Shown here: positions 36,019-46,458 of the stretch, in pieces
Numbering within the stretch: position 1 is the first letter of the stretch
Layout of the letters: every line of letters begins with the position of its first letter
NCBI RefSeq assembly: GCF_001687545.1
Contig: NZ_CP016545.1
Coordinates: 1,845,001-1,909,000 of the forward strand
DNA from: Paraurantiacibacter namhicola
Lineage (GTDB): Bacteria; Pseudomonadota; Alphaproteobacteria; Sphingomonadales; Sphingomonadaceae
DNA: 64,000 bases
Direction: 5' to 3'
Made by a program: the position numbers and the translations under genes
Notes under the pieces: generated by a model
Database searches by the model: none
The model's input: the letters and a program-made list of their open reading frames with translations, nothing else
What the model was told of the DNA's origin: nothing

Positions 36019-37252
36019 AGCGAAGCACCTCCACCGGATCCGTGCTCGAAGCCTTGAAGGCCGGATAGAGCGTTGCGAGGAAGCTGAGCACCAGTGCCAG
36101 CGAGACGATGGCGATCACCTCCGCCGGATTGGTCTTGGCGGGCAGTTCGCTCAGGAAGCGGATTTGCGGGTTCCACAGCTCCACCCCGGTCAGGAAGCCG
36201 ATGCCGCTGACGATGGCCTGCCGGAACAGCAGCACGACGAAGCCCAGCGCAACACCCGCCAACGTGCCGATGGCCCCGATCAGGAAGCCGGCCGTCACGA
36301 AGATCTTCAGCAGGTTGCGCCGCGTCGCGCCCATGGTCCGCAGGATCGCGATGTCGCGCCGCTTGGACCGCACCAGCATGATGAGGGAGGAGAGGATGTT
36401 GAACACTGCCACCAGCACGATGATGGACAACACGAAGAACATGGCCACCCGTTCGATCTCCAGCGCCTCGAACAGGCTGGAGTTGATCGTGCGCCAGTCC
36501 GAGATGACCGCCCGGCCCTCCAGCTGGTCGTTCAGCGGGGCCAGCGTCTGCTGCACCGTATCGGCATCCTCCGTCGTCACCTCGATCATGCCGATCGTAT
36601 CCCCGCTCAGCAGCAGCGTCTGCGCGGTGGGTATGGGCATGACGACGAAGGCGTTGTCATAGTCGTAGACGCCGACTTCGAAGATGGCGGCGATCTCGTA
36701 GCCGACCTGGCGGGGGACCGTGCCGAAGGGGGTCGAACGCCCGGCGGGGTTGATGATGGTGATGGTGTCGCCCATCCGCGCACCCAGGTTCTGCGCCAGC
36801 CGCGATCCGATGGCGACGCGCGAGGCATCGGGCTGCAGGCCGTCGAGACTGCCGGCGACGACGTTGGGGGCAAGTGCGCCGATGTCGTCCGGCGTGTTGC
36901 CGCGCACCAGCACCGCATCCACGCGGCCGTTGAAGCTGGCAAGCAGCGGCTGTTCGATCAGCGGGCTGGCGCTGACCACGCCGTCCGTCTCGCGCACGTC
37001 CTCCAGTATGTCCTGCCAACCTTCCAGGTCGTCGCCGTAAGCCTGGATGATGGCATGGCCGTTCAGGCCCACGATCTTGTCCAGCAGCTCGGCGCGGAAG
37101 CCGTTCATGACGCTCATCACGATGACGAGCGCGGCGACGCCCAGCATCACGGCCACAAGGCTGATCCCGGCGACGAGCGCGATGAAGCCCTCGCCCTTGC
37201 CCGGCATCATGTAGCGCTTGGCGATGGTCCATTCGAAGGGGGAGAGGATCAA
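36011..37252 (-). CDS. lolC: Lipoprotein-releasing ABC transporter permease (LolC/LolE family)
   Basis: The 413-residue inner-membrane protein has an N-terminal helix, a large periplasmic MacB-like domain and three C-terminal helices containing the FtsX-type signature ([17 protein letters not shown]). The family N-terminus [12 protein letters not shown] follows directly after a TTG at 37252, which I take as the start. An ATG 57 bases further upstream (37309) is an alternative but adds a basic, non-family segment. Only one LolC/E gene is present, as in bacteria that use a single permease type. Confidence 0.9.
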   Translation of the reverse strand: MILSPFEWTIAKRYMMPGKGEGFIALVAGISLVAVMLGVAALVIVMSVMNGFRAELLDKIVGLNGHAIIQAYGDDLEGWQDILEDVRETDGVVSASPLIEQPLLASFNGRVDAVLVRGNTPDDIGALAPNVVAGSLDGLQPDASRVAIGSRLAQNLGARMGDTITIINPAGRSTPFGTVPRQVGYEIAAIFEVGVYDYDNAFVVMPIPTAQTLLLSGDTIGMIEVTTEDADTVQQTLAPLNDQLEGRAVISDWRTINSSLFEALEIERVAMFFVLSIIVLVAVFNILSSLIMLVRSKRRDIAILRTMGATRRNLLKIFVTAGFLIGAIGTLAGVALGFVVLLFRQAIVSGIGFLTGVELWNPQIRFLSELPAKTNPAEVIAIVSLALVLSFLATLYPAFKASSTDPVEVLRYE

Positions 37253-37539
37253 GCTTGGGTGCTCGCAGATGGGTTGCAGGTTGCCGCGCGGCTTACGGCG
37301 CGCTGGCATGGGAGGCAACCGCGATTGCGCGCTGGCGCCCGAACGGCGGCTTAACCACGCGCCCGGTCCGTTCAGCTTTCCGGCCCCAAAGCTGAAAGGT
37401 GTTACAGGTGTTACACAGTCCTGGGCGCAAAATCCGGCGCCGCGCAAACCGGCCCTGCGCGCGGGATGAAACAGGGAGCGAGGGCGAGGTCCGGACATGC
37501 CGTGCGCGCTGCGTCATCTGCGATGCTGTAGGAAAGTCG
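37253..37539. other. 287-base intergenic region between lolC and the GGDEF gene
   Basis: No convincing gene is seen here. The region holds a perfect nine-base-pair stem (TTCAGCTTT at 37371-37379, AAAGCTGAA at 37388-37396) without a T-run, immediately followed by a perfect tandem repeat of GGTGTTACA (37398-37415). It should contain the lolC promoter and the 3' end of the diguanylate cyclase transcript. This is the longest non-coding gap in the window. Confidence 0.6.
37398..37415. repeat. Tandem 9-mer GGTGTTACA x2, candidate operator
   Basis: Two head-to-tail copies of GGTGTTACA lie directly beside a nine-base-pair palindrome, about 150 bases upstream of the lolC start. The spacing of roughly one helical turn is typical of operators bound by response regulators of the OmpR type. 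The regulator is unknown. Confidence 0.35.
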
Positions 37540-39351
37540 CTAAGCCGCCTGTCGCAGGCAGTTTCGTCCGGCGCGCTTTGCTTCGTACAGAGCGTTGTCG
37601 GCCGCCTGCATCAGCCATACCTCGTCCGCGCCAGGGGTCCATTCCCCGATGCCAAGGCTAATCGAGACATTCTGCGCGACGCCGCTGTCATCCTCTATCC
37701 GAAGGTTCGCGACGCGCTGGCGGATGCGTTCTGCCGCTAGCGTGCCGGTGTCCATGCCGGCGCCGGGCATGATGATGGCGAATTCCTCGCCCCCGATCCG
37801 CCCGATCAGGTCCTGCCCGCGCGTGCTGTCAGCCGCCTCGCGTGCAACCATGCGCAGCACCAGATCGCCAAAGGCATGGCCGTGGGAATCGTTGAAGGCC
37901 TTGAAGTGGTCCACGTCGAACATGATGAGCGACAGCTTGCCCCCGCCCTCCTCGGCGCGCGCGATTTCCTCGGACAGTCGCTCCATGAATTTGCGGCGAC
38001 TGGCGATGCCCGTCAGCTGGTCCGTATCGGCCAGCTTCGTGGCTTCGCGCGCCTGCTTGCGCGCCAGGTTGCGGGCGCGGCGCAATTCTTCCAGCACCTG
38101 CCAGCGTTCGGTGATGTCGAGAATGACGCCAAACATCGCCACGACCTCGCCGTTTTCCAGTTCGGGCTCGCCAGTCGATTCCACATGGCGGATGGTCCCG
38201 TCCGGCCGCTGGATGCGCGCTTCGAATGAAAAGGGCTCCCGGCTGGCCAGCGATCCCTTGATGGAAGAGGACACGCGCTCCCGGTCCGCCGGGTGATAGG
38301 CTTCCAGCGCCAGCGCAAGGTCGGGGCTCCTGCCCTTCTCCATCCCGTGAATGGCAAAGACCTCGTCCGACCAGTACAGGCTCTCCGGCTCCAACTGCAG
38401 CCGCCAATGGCCGACATGCGCCTTGGCCTCGGCGGCAGAGAGGAAAGCATTGTTGCGTCGCAACTCCCGCGCGGCGGCGCGGGAACGGGCCAGCAGCGTC
38501 GCCACCGGCATGGTGGAGGCCAGCATCACCAGCAGATACACTTGGAAATACAGCGCCCGCGTCTGCGGCCCGCCCTCGACAAGGTGGACCGAGCCCATGC
38601 CCTTGGCGGTGAACAGCGATCCAAGAAGCGCCGCAATGAACACCGCCGAGGCCGCGCCGAACGGGCCGAGGAAATAGGTCATCAGCATGGCCATCGCCAG
38701 CGGCAGGTAAAGCAGCGGGGCGGATTGCTGCGCGAAGGCGGCCACGCTGACGGCGATCGTGGCGAGGAACAGGGCGCTGCGCAAAAGCACGCGCCCGTCC
38801 GTGATCTGGGCGACCCGGCGCATCTTGCGGTCGCCCGCTGCGAGGACCAGCGGCGTCACGACCAACAGGCCGAGCAGCACAGTGCTGGTCCACGACAGGA
38901 AAAACTCGAGCGCCTGCCCGCTTCCGATCTTGGCCAGGGAGGCAATCGTCCCGCTGGCGATGCTGCCAGCAACTGCGCCCAGCGCCAGCCGCGCGACCCA
39001 GCGCGGCAGGTTGAGCGAACCGCTCGCCCCGTCTCGTCCTGACGCGATGCGGCAGACAAGATAGGCTTCCACAATATTCGCAAGGGAAAACCACAGGGTC
39101 ACCGCGAGTGAGGAGCCGGCGTTCAGGTTTACAAGGACGCTGGCGACGAAGATGCCGCCAAGCAGCGTTTTTCGCCATTGCACCGCCGTCATCAGCAGCC
39201 CGCCCGCAGCCACGCCGCTGGCGGGCCAGACGAAGGCAATGCCGTCGGACCGCATGGCGGCCTCAAGCGAAATCGCCGCGGCGAGCGCATACAGCGCAGC
39301 CACCCCGGCAATCCATCGCCAACCGCCTATCTGAGTCCGCCGGACGTCCAT
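37540..39351 (-). CDS. MASE1-PAS-GGDEF diguanylate cyclase
   Basis: The 603-residue protein has an N-terminal MASE1-like sensor of about eight transmembrane segments (residues about 10-290), then a PAS domain (WSDEVFAIHGME ... GVILDITERW), a short coiled linker and a C-terminal GGDEF domain. The active-site motif is GGEEF, and an RxxD inhibitory site (RGQD) lies exactly five residues before it, so it should make c-di-GMP and be product-inhibited. The ligand sensed by MASE1/PAS is unknown. It is transcribed alone, 74 bases downstream of recG's stop... on the same strand. Confidence 0.92.
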   Translation of the reverse strand: MDVRRTQIGGWRWIAGVAALYALAAAISLEAAMRSDGIAFVWPASGVAAGGLLMTAVQWRKTLLGGIFVASVLVNLNAGSSLAVTLWFSLANIVEAYLVCRIASGRDGASGSLNLPRWVARLALGAVAGSIASGTIASLAKIGSGQALEFFLSWTSTVLLGLLVVTPLVLAAGDRKMRRVAQITDGRVLLRSALFLATIAVSVAAFAQQSAPLLYLPLAMAMLMTYFLGPFGAASAVFIAALLGSLFTAKGMGSVHLVEGGPQTRALYFQVYLLVMLASTMPVATLLARSRAAARELRRNNAFLSAAEAKAHVGHWRLQLEPESLYWSDEVFAIHGMEKGRSPDLALALEAYHPADRERVSSSIKGSLASREPFSFEARIQRPDGTIRHVESTGEPELENGEVVAMFGVILDITERWQVLEELRRARNLARKQAREATKLADTDQLTGIASRRKFMERLSEEIARAEEGGGKLSLIMFDVDHFKAFNDSHGHAFGDLVLRMVAREAADSTRGQDLIGRIGGEEFAIIMPGAGMDTGTLAAERIRQRVANLRIEDDSGVAQNVSISLGIGEWTPGADEVWLMQAADNALYEAKRAGRNCLRQAA

Positions 39352-39425
39352 CCACGCGAATTGCCATCACGTAGTTAATTTATGTGTAATTCGCAGGCGT
39401 AAATGCCCGGATAGGCTGACTTGTC

Positions 39426-41486
39426 CTAACCGCCGCGCAGAAGTGTCACACCCCAGTCGCGCTCGAACAGGTAAAGCAGCACGCGCGCCGCCTGCCCGCG
39501 CGGCGTCTCCAGCGCTGCATCCTGGTCCACCAGCAGTTTTGCATCGTCATTGGCGATGGGCAGCAGGCGCTGCACCTGTTCCAGCGTTGCCAGCGTATAA
39601 GGCGTATCGCCGCTCTGCCGCGTGCCGAGCAGTTCGCCGCCGCCGCGCAGCTCCAGGTCTTCCTCGGCCAGGCGGAAGCCGTCCTGCGTTTCGCGCATCA
39701 GGGCGAGGCGCTGCTTGCCAGTCTCGCTCAGCGCGCCACCACGCAGCAGCAGGCAGGTCGATTTCTCCGCGCCCCGCCCTACGCGGCCACGAAGCTGGTG
39801 CAGCTGGGCAAGGCCGAAGCGTTCCGCCTGCTCGATCACCATCAGCGTGGCATTGGGCACGTCCACGCCCACCTCGATTACGGTCGTTGCCACCAGCAGC
39901 TTCGCCTCGCCCGCGGCGAATCGTTCCATCGCGGCGTCCTTCAGCTCCGGCTTCAGCTGGCCGTGGACAAGCACAACGTCTTCGCCGAACCGTTCGCGCA
40001 AGGCGGCATAGCGCGCCTCGGCCGCGGCGATGTCGTCCATCTCGTTATCGCGCACCATTGGGCACACCCAGTACGCCTGCTGGCCGCTCGTCAGGTGCCG
40101 CTCCACCGCGCCGACCACGTCGTCCATCCGCTCCGCATTGATCACGCGGGTGTCGATTGGCTGGCGGCCCGGCGGCATCTCGTCCAGCCGGCTGACGTCC
40201 ATCTCGCCATATTGCGCCAGCGTAAGCGTGCGCGGGATGGGCGTTGCGGTCATCGCCAGCGTGTGGGGCGTGCGCTTGCCCTTGGCCGCAAGCTGCAGTC
40301 GCTGGCCGACGCCGAAGCGGTGCTGCTCGTCGATCACCACCAATGCCAGATTGCGGTAATTCACCGTGTCCTGGAAAATCGCATGCGTGCCGACCACGAT
40401 CTGGATGCTGCCATCCATCAGCCCCAGCAGTGTGCTCTCGCGCACCCTGCCCTTGTCGCGCCCGGTAAGGATGGCGATTTCCACGCCCGTGGGGGCCAGC
40501 ATCTTGCGCAGGGTCTCGAAATGCTGGCGGGCGAGGATTTCGGTGGGCGCGAGCAGCGCCGCCTGCGCGCCGGCCTCCACCGCCGCCAGCATGGCCTCCA
40601 GCGCCACCACCGTCTTGCCCGCGCCGACATCGCCCTGCAGCAGGCGCAGCATGGGGGCCTCTTGCGCCATGTCGGCCACGATCTCGTCGATGCTGCGGCG
40701 CTGGGCCCCGGTCAGCGGGAATGGCAGTTGCAGGCGGTCGCGCAGATGCCCGTCGCCCTGCAAAGGCTGGCCCTTGCGGCGGCGATTGGCCGCGCGCACC
40801 AGCATCAGGGCGAGCGAATTGGCCAGGATCTCGTCATAGGCCAGCCGGTCGCGCGCTTTCTCCGCCTCCTGCCGGTGCGATGTGCGCAGGGCATCCGCCC
40901 AATCGGGCCAGGCCTCGCGCAGCTTCAGCGCGGCGTCGCACCATTCGGGCAGCTGCGGCAGCTTCGCCAGCGACTGCTCCACCAGTCCCGCCACGCGCGG
41001 CTGGGTCAGGCCTTCCGCCAGCCGGTACACCGGCTCGCGCAGCCTCGCCACCAGCGCATCGGGGCTCTTTTCGACATGGTCGGGATGGACGATCTGCAGC
41101 ATGTCGCCATAGCGATCGAGCCGCCCCGCCACCCAGCGCTCCTCCCCAACGGGCAGCTGTTTCTTCGCCGTGTAGCTCGCGCGACCGAAATATGTCAGCG
41201 CGCAGATATTGCCCACGCTGTCCTGCGCCAGCACGCGGTAAGGCCCGCGGCCCGAGCGCGCCGCGCGGTGTTCGGTCGGCGTCAGGGCCACGATCACCTG
41301 CTCCCCCTCGCCCGCCTGGTCCAGGTTCTCCACCTTCAGCCGCGTCACGAAGCGTTCGGGCAGGTGGTATGCCACGTCCTTCACATGCTCCAGGCCCAGC
41401 CGGTCCAGAGGCTTCTTCAGCTTGGGGCCGACGCCGTCCAGCGTGCCGGTCTCGGCAAAGAGGGGGTTGAGGATATCGGGGCGCAT
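39426..41486 (-). CDS. recG: ATP-dependent DNA helicase RecG
   Basis: The 686-residue branch-migration helicase remodels stalled forks and Holliday junctions. The N-terminal wedge/OB domain has YHLPERFVTR and GNICALTYFG. The helicase core has Walker A GDVGAGKTVVAL, the DEQH box (VVIDEQHRFGVGQR), TATPIPRTL, and the C-terminal RGRVGRG with LRGGGELLGTRQSG. Length is normal. It is divergent from sdhE with a 42-base gap. Confidence 0.95.
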   Translation of the reverse strand: MRPDILNPLFAETGTLDGVGPKLKKPLDRLGLEHVKDVAYHLPERFVTRLKVENLDQAGEGEQVIVALTPTEHRAARSGRGPYRVLAQDSVGNICALTYFGRASYTAKKQLPVGEERWVAGRLDRYGDMLQIVHPDHVEKSPDALVARLREPVYRLAEGLTQPRVAGLVEQSLAKLPQLPEWCDAALKLREAWPDWADALRTSHRQEAEKARDRLAYDEILANSLALMLVRAANRRRKGQPLQGDGHLRDRLQLPFPLTGAQRRSIDEIVADMAQEAPMLRLLQGDVGAGKTVVALEAMLAAVEAGAQAALLAPTEILARQHFETLRKMLAPTGVEIAILTGRDKGRVRESTLLGLMDGSIQIVVGTHAIFQDTVNYRNLALVVIDEQHRFGVGQRLQLAAKGKRTPHTLAMTATPIPRTLTLAQYGEMDVSRLDEMPPGRQPIDTRVINAERMDDVVGAVERHLTSGQQAYWVCPMVRDNEMDDIAAAEARYAALRERFGEDVVLVHGQLKPELKDAAMERFAAGEAKLLVATTVIEVGVDVPNATLMVIEQAERFGLAQLHQLRGRVGRGAEKSTCLLLRGGALSETGKQRLALMRETQDGFRLAEEDLELRGGGELLGTRQSGDTPYTLATLEQVQRLLPIANDDAKLLVDQDAALETPRGQAARVLLYLFERDWGVTLLRGG

Positions 41487-41528
41487 TGCGGGGTTCTCTT
41501 AAGCACGCCGGTGGACTACGTGCCAGTC

Positions 41529-41801
41529 ATGACACAGCAGCACGATCTTGCCACCCGCCTTGCCCGCGCGAAATTCCGCGCCTGGCACCGCGGCACGCGC
41601 GAGGCGGATTACATGATCGGCGGATTTTTCGACCGCTATTCCGCCACTTGGAGCGAAACGGAGCTGGCATGGTTCGAAGACCTGCTGGACGAGGACGATG
41701 TGGACGTCATGGCATGGGCCCTGCGCACGCAGGATGTGCCGGAAAAATTTGCCGGGCCCCAGCTTGTCGCCCTCCAAAAACTGGATTTCGTCACCATATA
41801 A
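41529..41801 (+). CDS. sdhE: Succinate dehydrogenase assembly factor (FAD assembly)
   Basis: The 90-residue protein matches SdhE/Sdh5/YgfY. The key RGxxE motif is R21-G-T-R-E25, followed by ADYMIGGFFDRY, and a C-terminal helical pair WFEDLLDEDDVDVMAWALR. It promotes covalent flavin attachment to succinate dehydrogenase. The ATG at 41529 is at the family position. A position next to recG and mfd is common in this group of bacteria and does not imply a repair role. Confidence 0.92.
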   Translation: MTQQHDLATRLARAKFRAWHRGTREADYMIGGFFDRYSATWSETELAWFEDLLDEDDVDVMAWALRTQDVPEKFAGPQLVALQKLDFVTI

Positions 41802-41851
41802 CATACGGCAGCGCGCAGCCTTCCCCCCTCATGGCTGGCGGCGCTGTCATT

Positions 41852-41901
41852 CACGGCCCGCCGGTGTCGCCCTTCCAAAGACGCATCGGCGGGTTTCCGT
41901 G
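41852..41901 (+). other. Stem-loop between sdhE and mfd
   Basis: CACGG-CCCGCCG (41852-41863) can pair with CGGCGGG-(TTT)-CCGTG (41887-41901), giving twelve base pairs with a three-base bulge and a 23-base loop. It lies 40 bases before the mfd ATG. It could end sdhE transcripts weakly or structure the mfd leader; the T-run is too short for a firm terminator call. Confidence 0.35.
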
Positions 41902-41941
41902 CGCCTGAAACAAATGTGCCGCCTGGCGATTGAGGAAGCCA

Positions 41942-44900
41942 ATGCCTGACCTTTCCCGCATCCTTGCCGCCTCGCGCCCGATCACCCTGTCCAGCGTTCC
42001 GCGCGGCAGCCAGCCGCTGGTCATGGCGGACCTTGCCCGCGCCGCCACCAGCCGCGCGGTCTTCATCGCGCCGGACGATGCCGCCATGCGCGCCGTCACC
42101 GATGCCGCCGCATGGTTCGCGCCGGAGCTGGAGGTTATCGAGTTTCCCGCATGGGATTCGCTGCCATACGACCGCGCAAGCCCCGCGCTTTCCGTCTCCG
42201 CGCGGCGCCTCTCCGCGCTGCACAAGCTGCAGACCGTGCCGCGCGCCAGCCAGCTGGTGGTCACCACCATCAATGCCGTGCTGCAGCGCGCCCTCACCCC
42301 CTTCCGCATCCGCGAGAGCGTGCGGGCGCTGAAACCGGGCACCCAGATCGGCCACGAAAGCCTGATCGAGCTGCTGCGGCGGCAGGGATACAGCCGCGTC
42401 GACACTGTGGTCGATTCGGGCGAATTCGCCGTGCGCGGCTCCATCTTCGACATCTACCCCAGCGGGCTGGAAGGCGGGCTGCGGCTGGATTTCTTCGGCG
42501 ACGAGCTGGAAAGCCTGCGCCTGTTCGATCCCGCCACCCAGCGCACCACGCACACGGTGGAAGGGCATTTGCTGCTGCCCGCCAGCGAGGCGCTGCTGGA
42601 TGCCGACAGTATCAAACGCTTCCGTGGCCGCTACCGCGAGATGTTCGGCGCCAACGCCACGCAGGACCCGCTGTACGAGGCAGTCAGCGACGGGCGGCGT
42701 CTGGCAGGCATGGAACATTGGCTGCCGCTGTTCGAGGAAAAGCTGGTCACCCTGTTCGACCACCTGGCCGATGACGACGTGGTGGTCGTGGATTCCGGCG
42801 CGCTGAAGGCGGCGGAGGAGCGCCTGTCCGACATTGCGGATTACCACCGCCAGCGCACGGAAATCGCCGGGCAGAAAAAGGGCAGCTACCGCCCGCTCGC
42901 GCCCGATGCGCTTTACCTGACGGACAAGGAGTACAAGGCCGCGCTGGACAGCCACCCTGTCCACCGCACCACCATCTTTGCCGAACCCGGCAGCGACAGC
43001 GTGATCGATTTCGGCTTCCGCAGCGCGCGCGACTTCACGCCCGAACGCTCGCAGGGCGCGAATGTCTATGAAGCGGCGGCGAAGCATTTCGCCGAAGTCG
43101 GCAAGGCCGGTCGCCGCCCGCTTTTCGCCGCCTATTCCGAAGGATCGCGCGCGCGCATCGCCTCGATCATCTCCGAAGCCGGAACTGACATGGCGCTGGC
43201 CGAAGGCTGGCAGGATGCGCTGGGCAAGGCGGCAAAAGGCAGGGCCGCCGCCATGGTGCTGCCGCTCGACACAGGTTTCGCGAACGACGAGATCGAGGTG
43301 GTCACCGAGCAGGACCTGCTGGGCGACCGGCTGGTGCGCCGCCGCAAGCGCAAGAAGGATTCGGACGCCTTCCTGGCCGAGCTGCAATCCCTCAGCCGCG
43401 GCGATCTGGTGGTCCACACCGAACACGGCATCGGCAAGTATCTGGGCCTCGAGCCCATCGCCGTGGGCAAGAGCCAGCACGATTGCGTGCGGCTGGAATA
43501 TGCCGGCGGGGACAAGCTGTTCATCCCGGTCGAAAATATCGACGTGCTCAGCCGCTATGGCTCTTCCGAGGAAGGTGCCACGCTGGACCGGCTGGGCGGC
43601 GAGGCATGGCAGAAACGCCGCAGCCGCCTGAAGGAGCGCATCCAGGCCATCGCGGGCGAGCTGATGAAGGTCGCCGCCTCTCGCGCGCTGAAGAAAGCGC
43701 CGGTGATCGAGCCGGAGGAGGCAAGCTACAACCAGTTCGTCGACCGCTTCCCCTGGTCCGAAACCGATGACCAGGAAGCCGCCATTGCCGACGTGCTGCG
43801 CGACCTTGAAAGCGGACGCCCGATGGACCGGCTGGTCTGCGGCGATGTCGGCTTCGGCAAGACGGAAGTCGCCCTGCGCGCAGCCTTCGTCGCGGCCATG
43901 AACGGCCAGCAGGTGGCGATGGTTGCCCCCACCACGCTGCTTGCCCGCCAGCATTTCCAGAACTTCGCCGAACGCTTCGCCGGTTTCCCGCTGAAGATCG
44001 GCCGCCTGTCACGCCTCGTCTCTTCCAAGGAGATGAAGGAGACGCGCGATGGCCTTGCCAGCGGCGATATCGACATCGTCATCGGCACCCACGCCATCCT
44101 GTCCAAGAACACGCAGTTCAAGGACCTGGGCCTTGTCATCGTGGACGAGGAGCAGCGCTTCGGTGTGACTCACAAGGAGAGGCTGAAGCAGCTGCGCGCC
44201 GACGTGCACATGCTGACGCTGACCGCCACGCCCATCCCCCGCACGCTGCAGATGGCGATGACGGGCCTGCGCGAGCTATCCACCATCCAGACGCCGCCGG
44301 TCGACCGGCTGGCCGTGCGCACTTACGTGATGGAATGGGACGACATGGTGATGCGCGAGGCCCTGCTGCGCGAACACCACCGCGGCGGGCAGAGCTTCAT
44401 CGTCGTGCCGCGCATTTCCGACATGGAAGTGCTGGAAGGCTGGCTGCGCGAGAATGTGCCGGAAGTGAAGGCGGTGACCGCGCATGGCCAGATGAATGCC
44501 GGCGAGATCGAAGAGCGCATGAGCGCGTTCTACGAGAAGAAATACGACGTGCTGCTGTCCACCACCATCGTGGAAAGCGGGCTGGATTTGCCCAGCGCCA
44601 ATACCATCATCATCCACCGCGCCGACCGCTTCGGCCTGGCCCAGCTTTACCAGCTACGCGGGCGCGTGGGCCGCGCGAAGCTGCGCGCTTACGCTTACCT
44701 CACCACGCCCAAGGATACGGCCCTGTCCGAAGTGGCGGAGAAGCGGCTGAAGGTGCTGGGCGACCTCGATTCGCTGGGTGCGGGCTTTCAGCTTGCGAGC
44801 CATGACCTCGACATTCGCGGTGCGGGCAATTTGCTGGGGGACGAGCAGAGCGGCCATATCCGCGAGGTCGGCTTCGAACTTTACCAATCCATGCTGGAGG

Positions 44901-45445
44901 ACGCGATCCTGGCCGCCAAGGCTGGCGAGATGGGTCTGGAAGCCAAGCCCGAAAGCGTCAGCCCGCAAATCACGGTGGATGCGCCGATCATGATCCCGGA
45001 AGATTACGTGCCTGACCTTGCCGTTCGCATGGCGCTGTATCGCCGGTTGAACGATGCGAAAGACAAGGCGGAGATTGAGGGCATGGCCGCCGAGATGATC
45101 GACCGTTTCGGCCCCCTGCCGGACGCCACAACCAATTTGATCCGCCTGATGGAAATCAAGCACCAGGCAATCGAGGCGAATATCGCCAAGATCGACGTGG
45201 GCGCGCGCGGCACGCTGGTGGGCTTCCACAAGGACGATTTCCCCGACGGCCCGGGCCTGATCGCCTATGTCGACCGCCTGAACCAGGGCGGCAAGGAAAC
45301 CGCCAAGCTGCGCCCGGACATGAAGCTGGTGATCAACCGCGCATGGAGCAGCCCGGAAAGCCGCCTCAACGGCCTGATGCAGCTGACCAAGGGCCTCAGC
45401 GGCGTGGTGCGGCGTTCGAGGAAGAAGGAACGGGTAACGGCGTAA
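41942..45445 (+). CDS. mfd: Transcription-repair coupling factor
   Basis: The 1167-residue ATP-dependent translocase removes stalled RNA polymerase from damaged DNA and recruits UvrA. It contains the UvrB-homology N-terminal domains ([16 protein letters not shown]), the RNA polymerase interaction (CarD-like) domain with [14 protein letters not shown], the RecG-like motor with [23 protein letters not shown] and TATPIPRTL, and the C-terminal TRCF domain. The ATG at 41942 has GAGGAA four bases upstream; a TTG at 41930 is less likely. No LexA box was seen in its 140-base leader. Confidence 0.96.
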   Translation: MPDLSRILAASRPITLSSVPRGSQPLVMADLARAATSRAVFIAPDDAAMRAVTDAAAWFAPELEVIEFPAWDSLPYDRASPALSVSARRLSALHKLQTVPRASQLVVTTINAVLQRALTPFRIRESVRALKPGTQIGHESLIELLRRQGYSRVDTVVDSGEFAVRGSIFDIYPSGLEGGLRLDFFGDELESLRLFDPATQRTTHTVEGHLLLPASEALLDADSIKRFRGRYREMFGANATQDPLYEAVSDGRRLAGMEHWLPLFEEKLVTLFDHLADDDVVVVDSGALKAAEERLSDIADYHRQRTEIAGQKKGSYRPLAPDALYLTDKEYKAALDSHPVHRTTIFAEPGSDSVIDFGFRSARDFTPERSQGANVYEAAAKHFAEVGKAGRRPLFAAYSEGSRARIASIISEAGTDMALAEGWQDALGKAAKGRAAAMVLPLDTGFANDEIEVVTEQDLLGDRLVRRRKRKKDSDAFLAELQSLSRGDLVVHTEHGIGKYLGLEPIAVGKSQHDCVRLEYAGGDKLFIPVENIDVLSRYGSSEEGATLDRLGGEAWQKRRSRLKERIQAIAGELMKVAASRALKKAPVIEPEEASYNQFVDRFPWSETDDQEAAIADVLRDLESGRPMDRLVCGDVGFGKTEVALRAAFVAAMNGQQVAMVAPTTLLARQHFQNFAERFAGFPLKIGRLSRLVSSKEMKETRDGLASGDIDIVIGTHAILSKNTQFKDLGLVIVDEEQRFGVTHKERLKQLRADVHMLTLTATPIPRTLQMAMTGLRELSTIQTPPVDRLAVRTYVMEWDDMVMREALLREHHRGGQSFIVVPRISDMEVLEGWLRENVPEVKAVTAHGQMNAGEIEERMSAFYEKKYDVLLSTTIVESGLDLPSANTIIIHRADRFGLAQLYQLRGRVGRAKLRAYAYLTTPKDTALSEVAEKRLKVLGDLDSLGAGFQLASHDLDIRGAGNLLGDEQSGHIREVGFELYQSMLEDAILAAKAGEMGLEAKPESVSPQITVDAPIMIPEDYVPDLAVRMALYRRLNDAKDKAEIEGMAAEMIDRFGPLPDATTNLIRLMEIKHQAIEANIAKIDVGARGTLVGFHKDDFPDGPGLIAYVDRLNQGGKETAKLRPDMKLVINRAWSSPESRLNGLMQLTKGLSGVVRRSRKKERVTA

Positions 45446-45452
45446 GAATGAT

Positions 45453-45531
45453 CGTCATCCCAGCGGAAGCTGGGATCTCTGCGTAGTCCGCGCTCTGATT
45501 GTGACAGATCCCAGCGTGCGCTGGGATGACG
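45453..45531. repeat. REP-like palindromic repeat, copy 2
   Basis: Arms at 45453-45478 and 45506-45531 carry the same CGTCATCCCAGC...GCTGGGATCT pattern as the copy at 20956, with a few changes inside the small hairpins and a longer central loop of 27 bases. It fills the gap between the convergent mfd and EAL genes and ends directly at the EAL stop codon, where it may also act in transcript 3'-end formation. Confidence 0.88.
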
Positions 45532-46335
45532 TTAGATGAGGTTGGCGAACTCTTTCGCCGGCATCGGCTTCCCGCCCAGGAAGCCCTGCCAGCGGTCGCA
45601 GCCTTCGGACTTTACGGCGTCGCGCTGGGCTTCGGTCTCGATCCCTTCCGCCACCACGCGCAGGTCCAGCGCCTTGGCCATGGCCACGATGCCCCGGAAC
45701 ACCGCCAGGTCGCGCGGGTCGCTGCAGACGCCCGTCACCATGCTGCGGTCCAGCTTCAGCGCCGCCAGTGGCAGGGCTTTCAGATACTGGAAGTTGCAGA
45801 ACCCCGCCCCGAAATCGTCGAGCGAGATGGCCACCCCGGCCGCTGTCAGGCGTGAAAGGATACGCGCGGATTCCTCCACATCGTCGAGCAGCGCCTGCTC
45901 CGTGATTTCCAGCGTCAGCCGATCCGCCGGGAAGCCGCTTTCGCGCAGCTCCTCAAGCACGGCCTCGGCGAAGTCGCTTTCCTCCAGGTCGCGCGCGGTC
46001 ACATTGAGCGACAGGCGCAGGTTTTCCGGCCATTTCGTTGCCTCGGCCAGCGCCGCGCGCCGCACATGGGCAGAAAGCGCCAGCGATTGCCCGCTGCCGG
46101 CCGCGATGTCGAAAACCGCATCGCCGGCCAGGTCTCCGTGCACCCCGTGCTCCCAGCGCACCAGTGCCTCCGCGCCGCTCAGGGCGTTGTCTTTGCAGGC
46201 GAATTGCGGCTGGAACAGGATGTCGAGCACGCCGGTCTGCATGGCGGCCGCAAGGTCATCCGCCAGCGGGTGGCGGCTGGGACGTCGGCGGTCCGTTCGG
46301 GTTCTGCGATCGACCATGAAGGTGACACTTGTCAT
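45532..46335 (-). CDS. EAL-domain cyclic-di-GMP phosphodiesterase
   Basis: The 267-residue protein is a stand-alone EAL domain with a short basic N-terminal tail. Key residues are present: E56-A-L in GAEALVRWEH, the Asn in LSLNVTA, the Glu in LEITEQ, the two Asp in LDDFGAGF, the Lys in LKLDRS and the Glu in VAEGIET, so hydrolysis of c-di-GMP is likely. I chose ATG 46335, which has AGGG eight bases upstream; longer in-frame starts reach 46446. It is divergent from the NAD kinase gene. Confidence 0.88.
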   Translation of the reverse strand: MTSVTFMVDRRTRTDRRRPSRHPLADDLAAAMQTGVLDILFQPQFACKDNALSGAEALVRWEHGVHGDLAGDAVFDIAAGSGQSLALSAHVRRAALAEATKWPENLRLSLNVTARDLEESDFAEAVLEELRESGFPADRLTLEITEQALLDDVEESARILSRLTAAGVAISLDDFGAGFCNFQYLKALPLAALKLDRSMVTGVCSDPRDLAVFRGIVAMAKALDLRVVAEGIETEAQRDAVKSEGCDRWQGFLGGKPMPAKEFANLI

Positions 46336-46458
46336 GCACGCGCCCTGCACCGGGTGCGCGCCCGCGTCATGCCCCGCTTCGCCCCGCGTTGCAATTCGGG
46401 ACGGCGCTCCATAGGAAGCGGAACCCGCTGCATCGGCGGCAAGCAAAGGGAGGCTGCA

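Noticed and set aside
37371-37396. Nine-base-pair hairpin considered as an intrinsic terminator of the GGDEF gene
   Set aside because: There is no T-run on either side, and it lies about 145 bases past the GGDEF stop.
41487-41528. Possible LexA box upstream of recG (GTTC followed by seven bases)
   Set aside because: The second half-site is not GTTC; no LexA consensus was found before recG, mfd, dnaE or addB.
41636-43954. A 772-codon minus-strand open frame opposite sdhE and mfd
   Set aside because: It is antisense to mfd, with no motif and no ribosome site.
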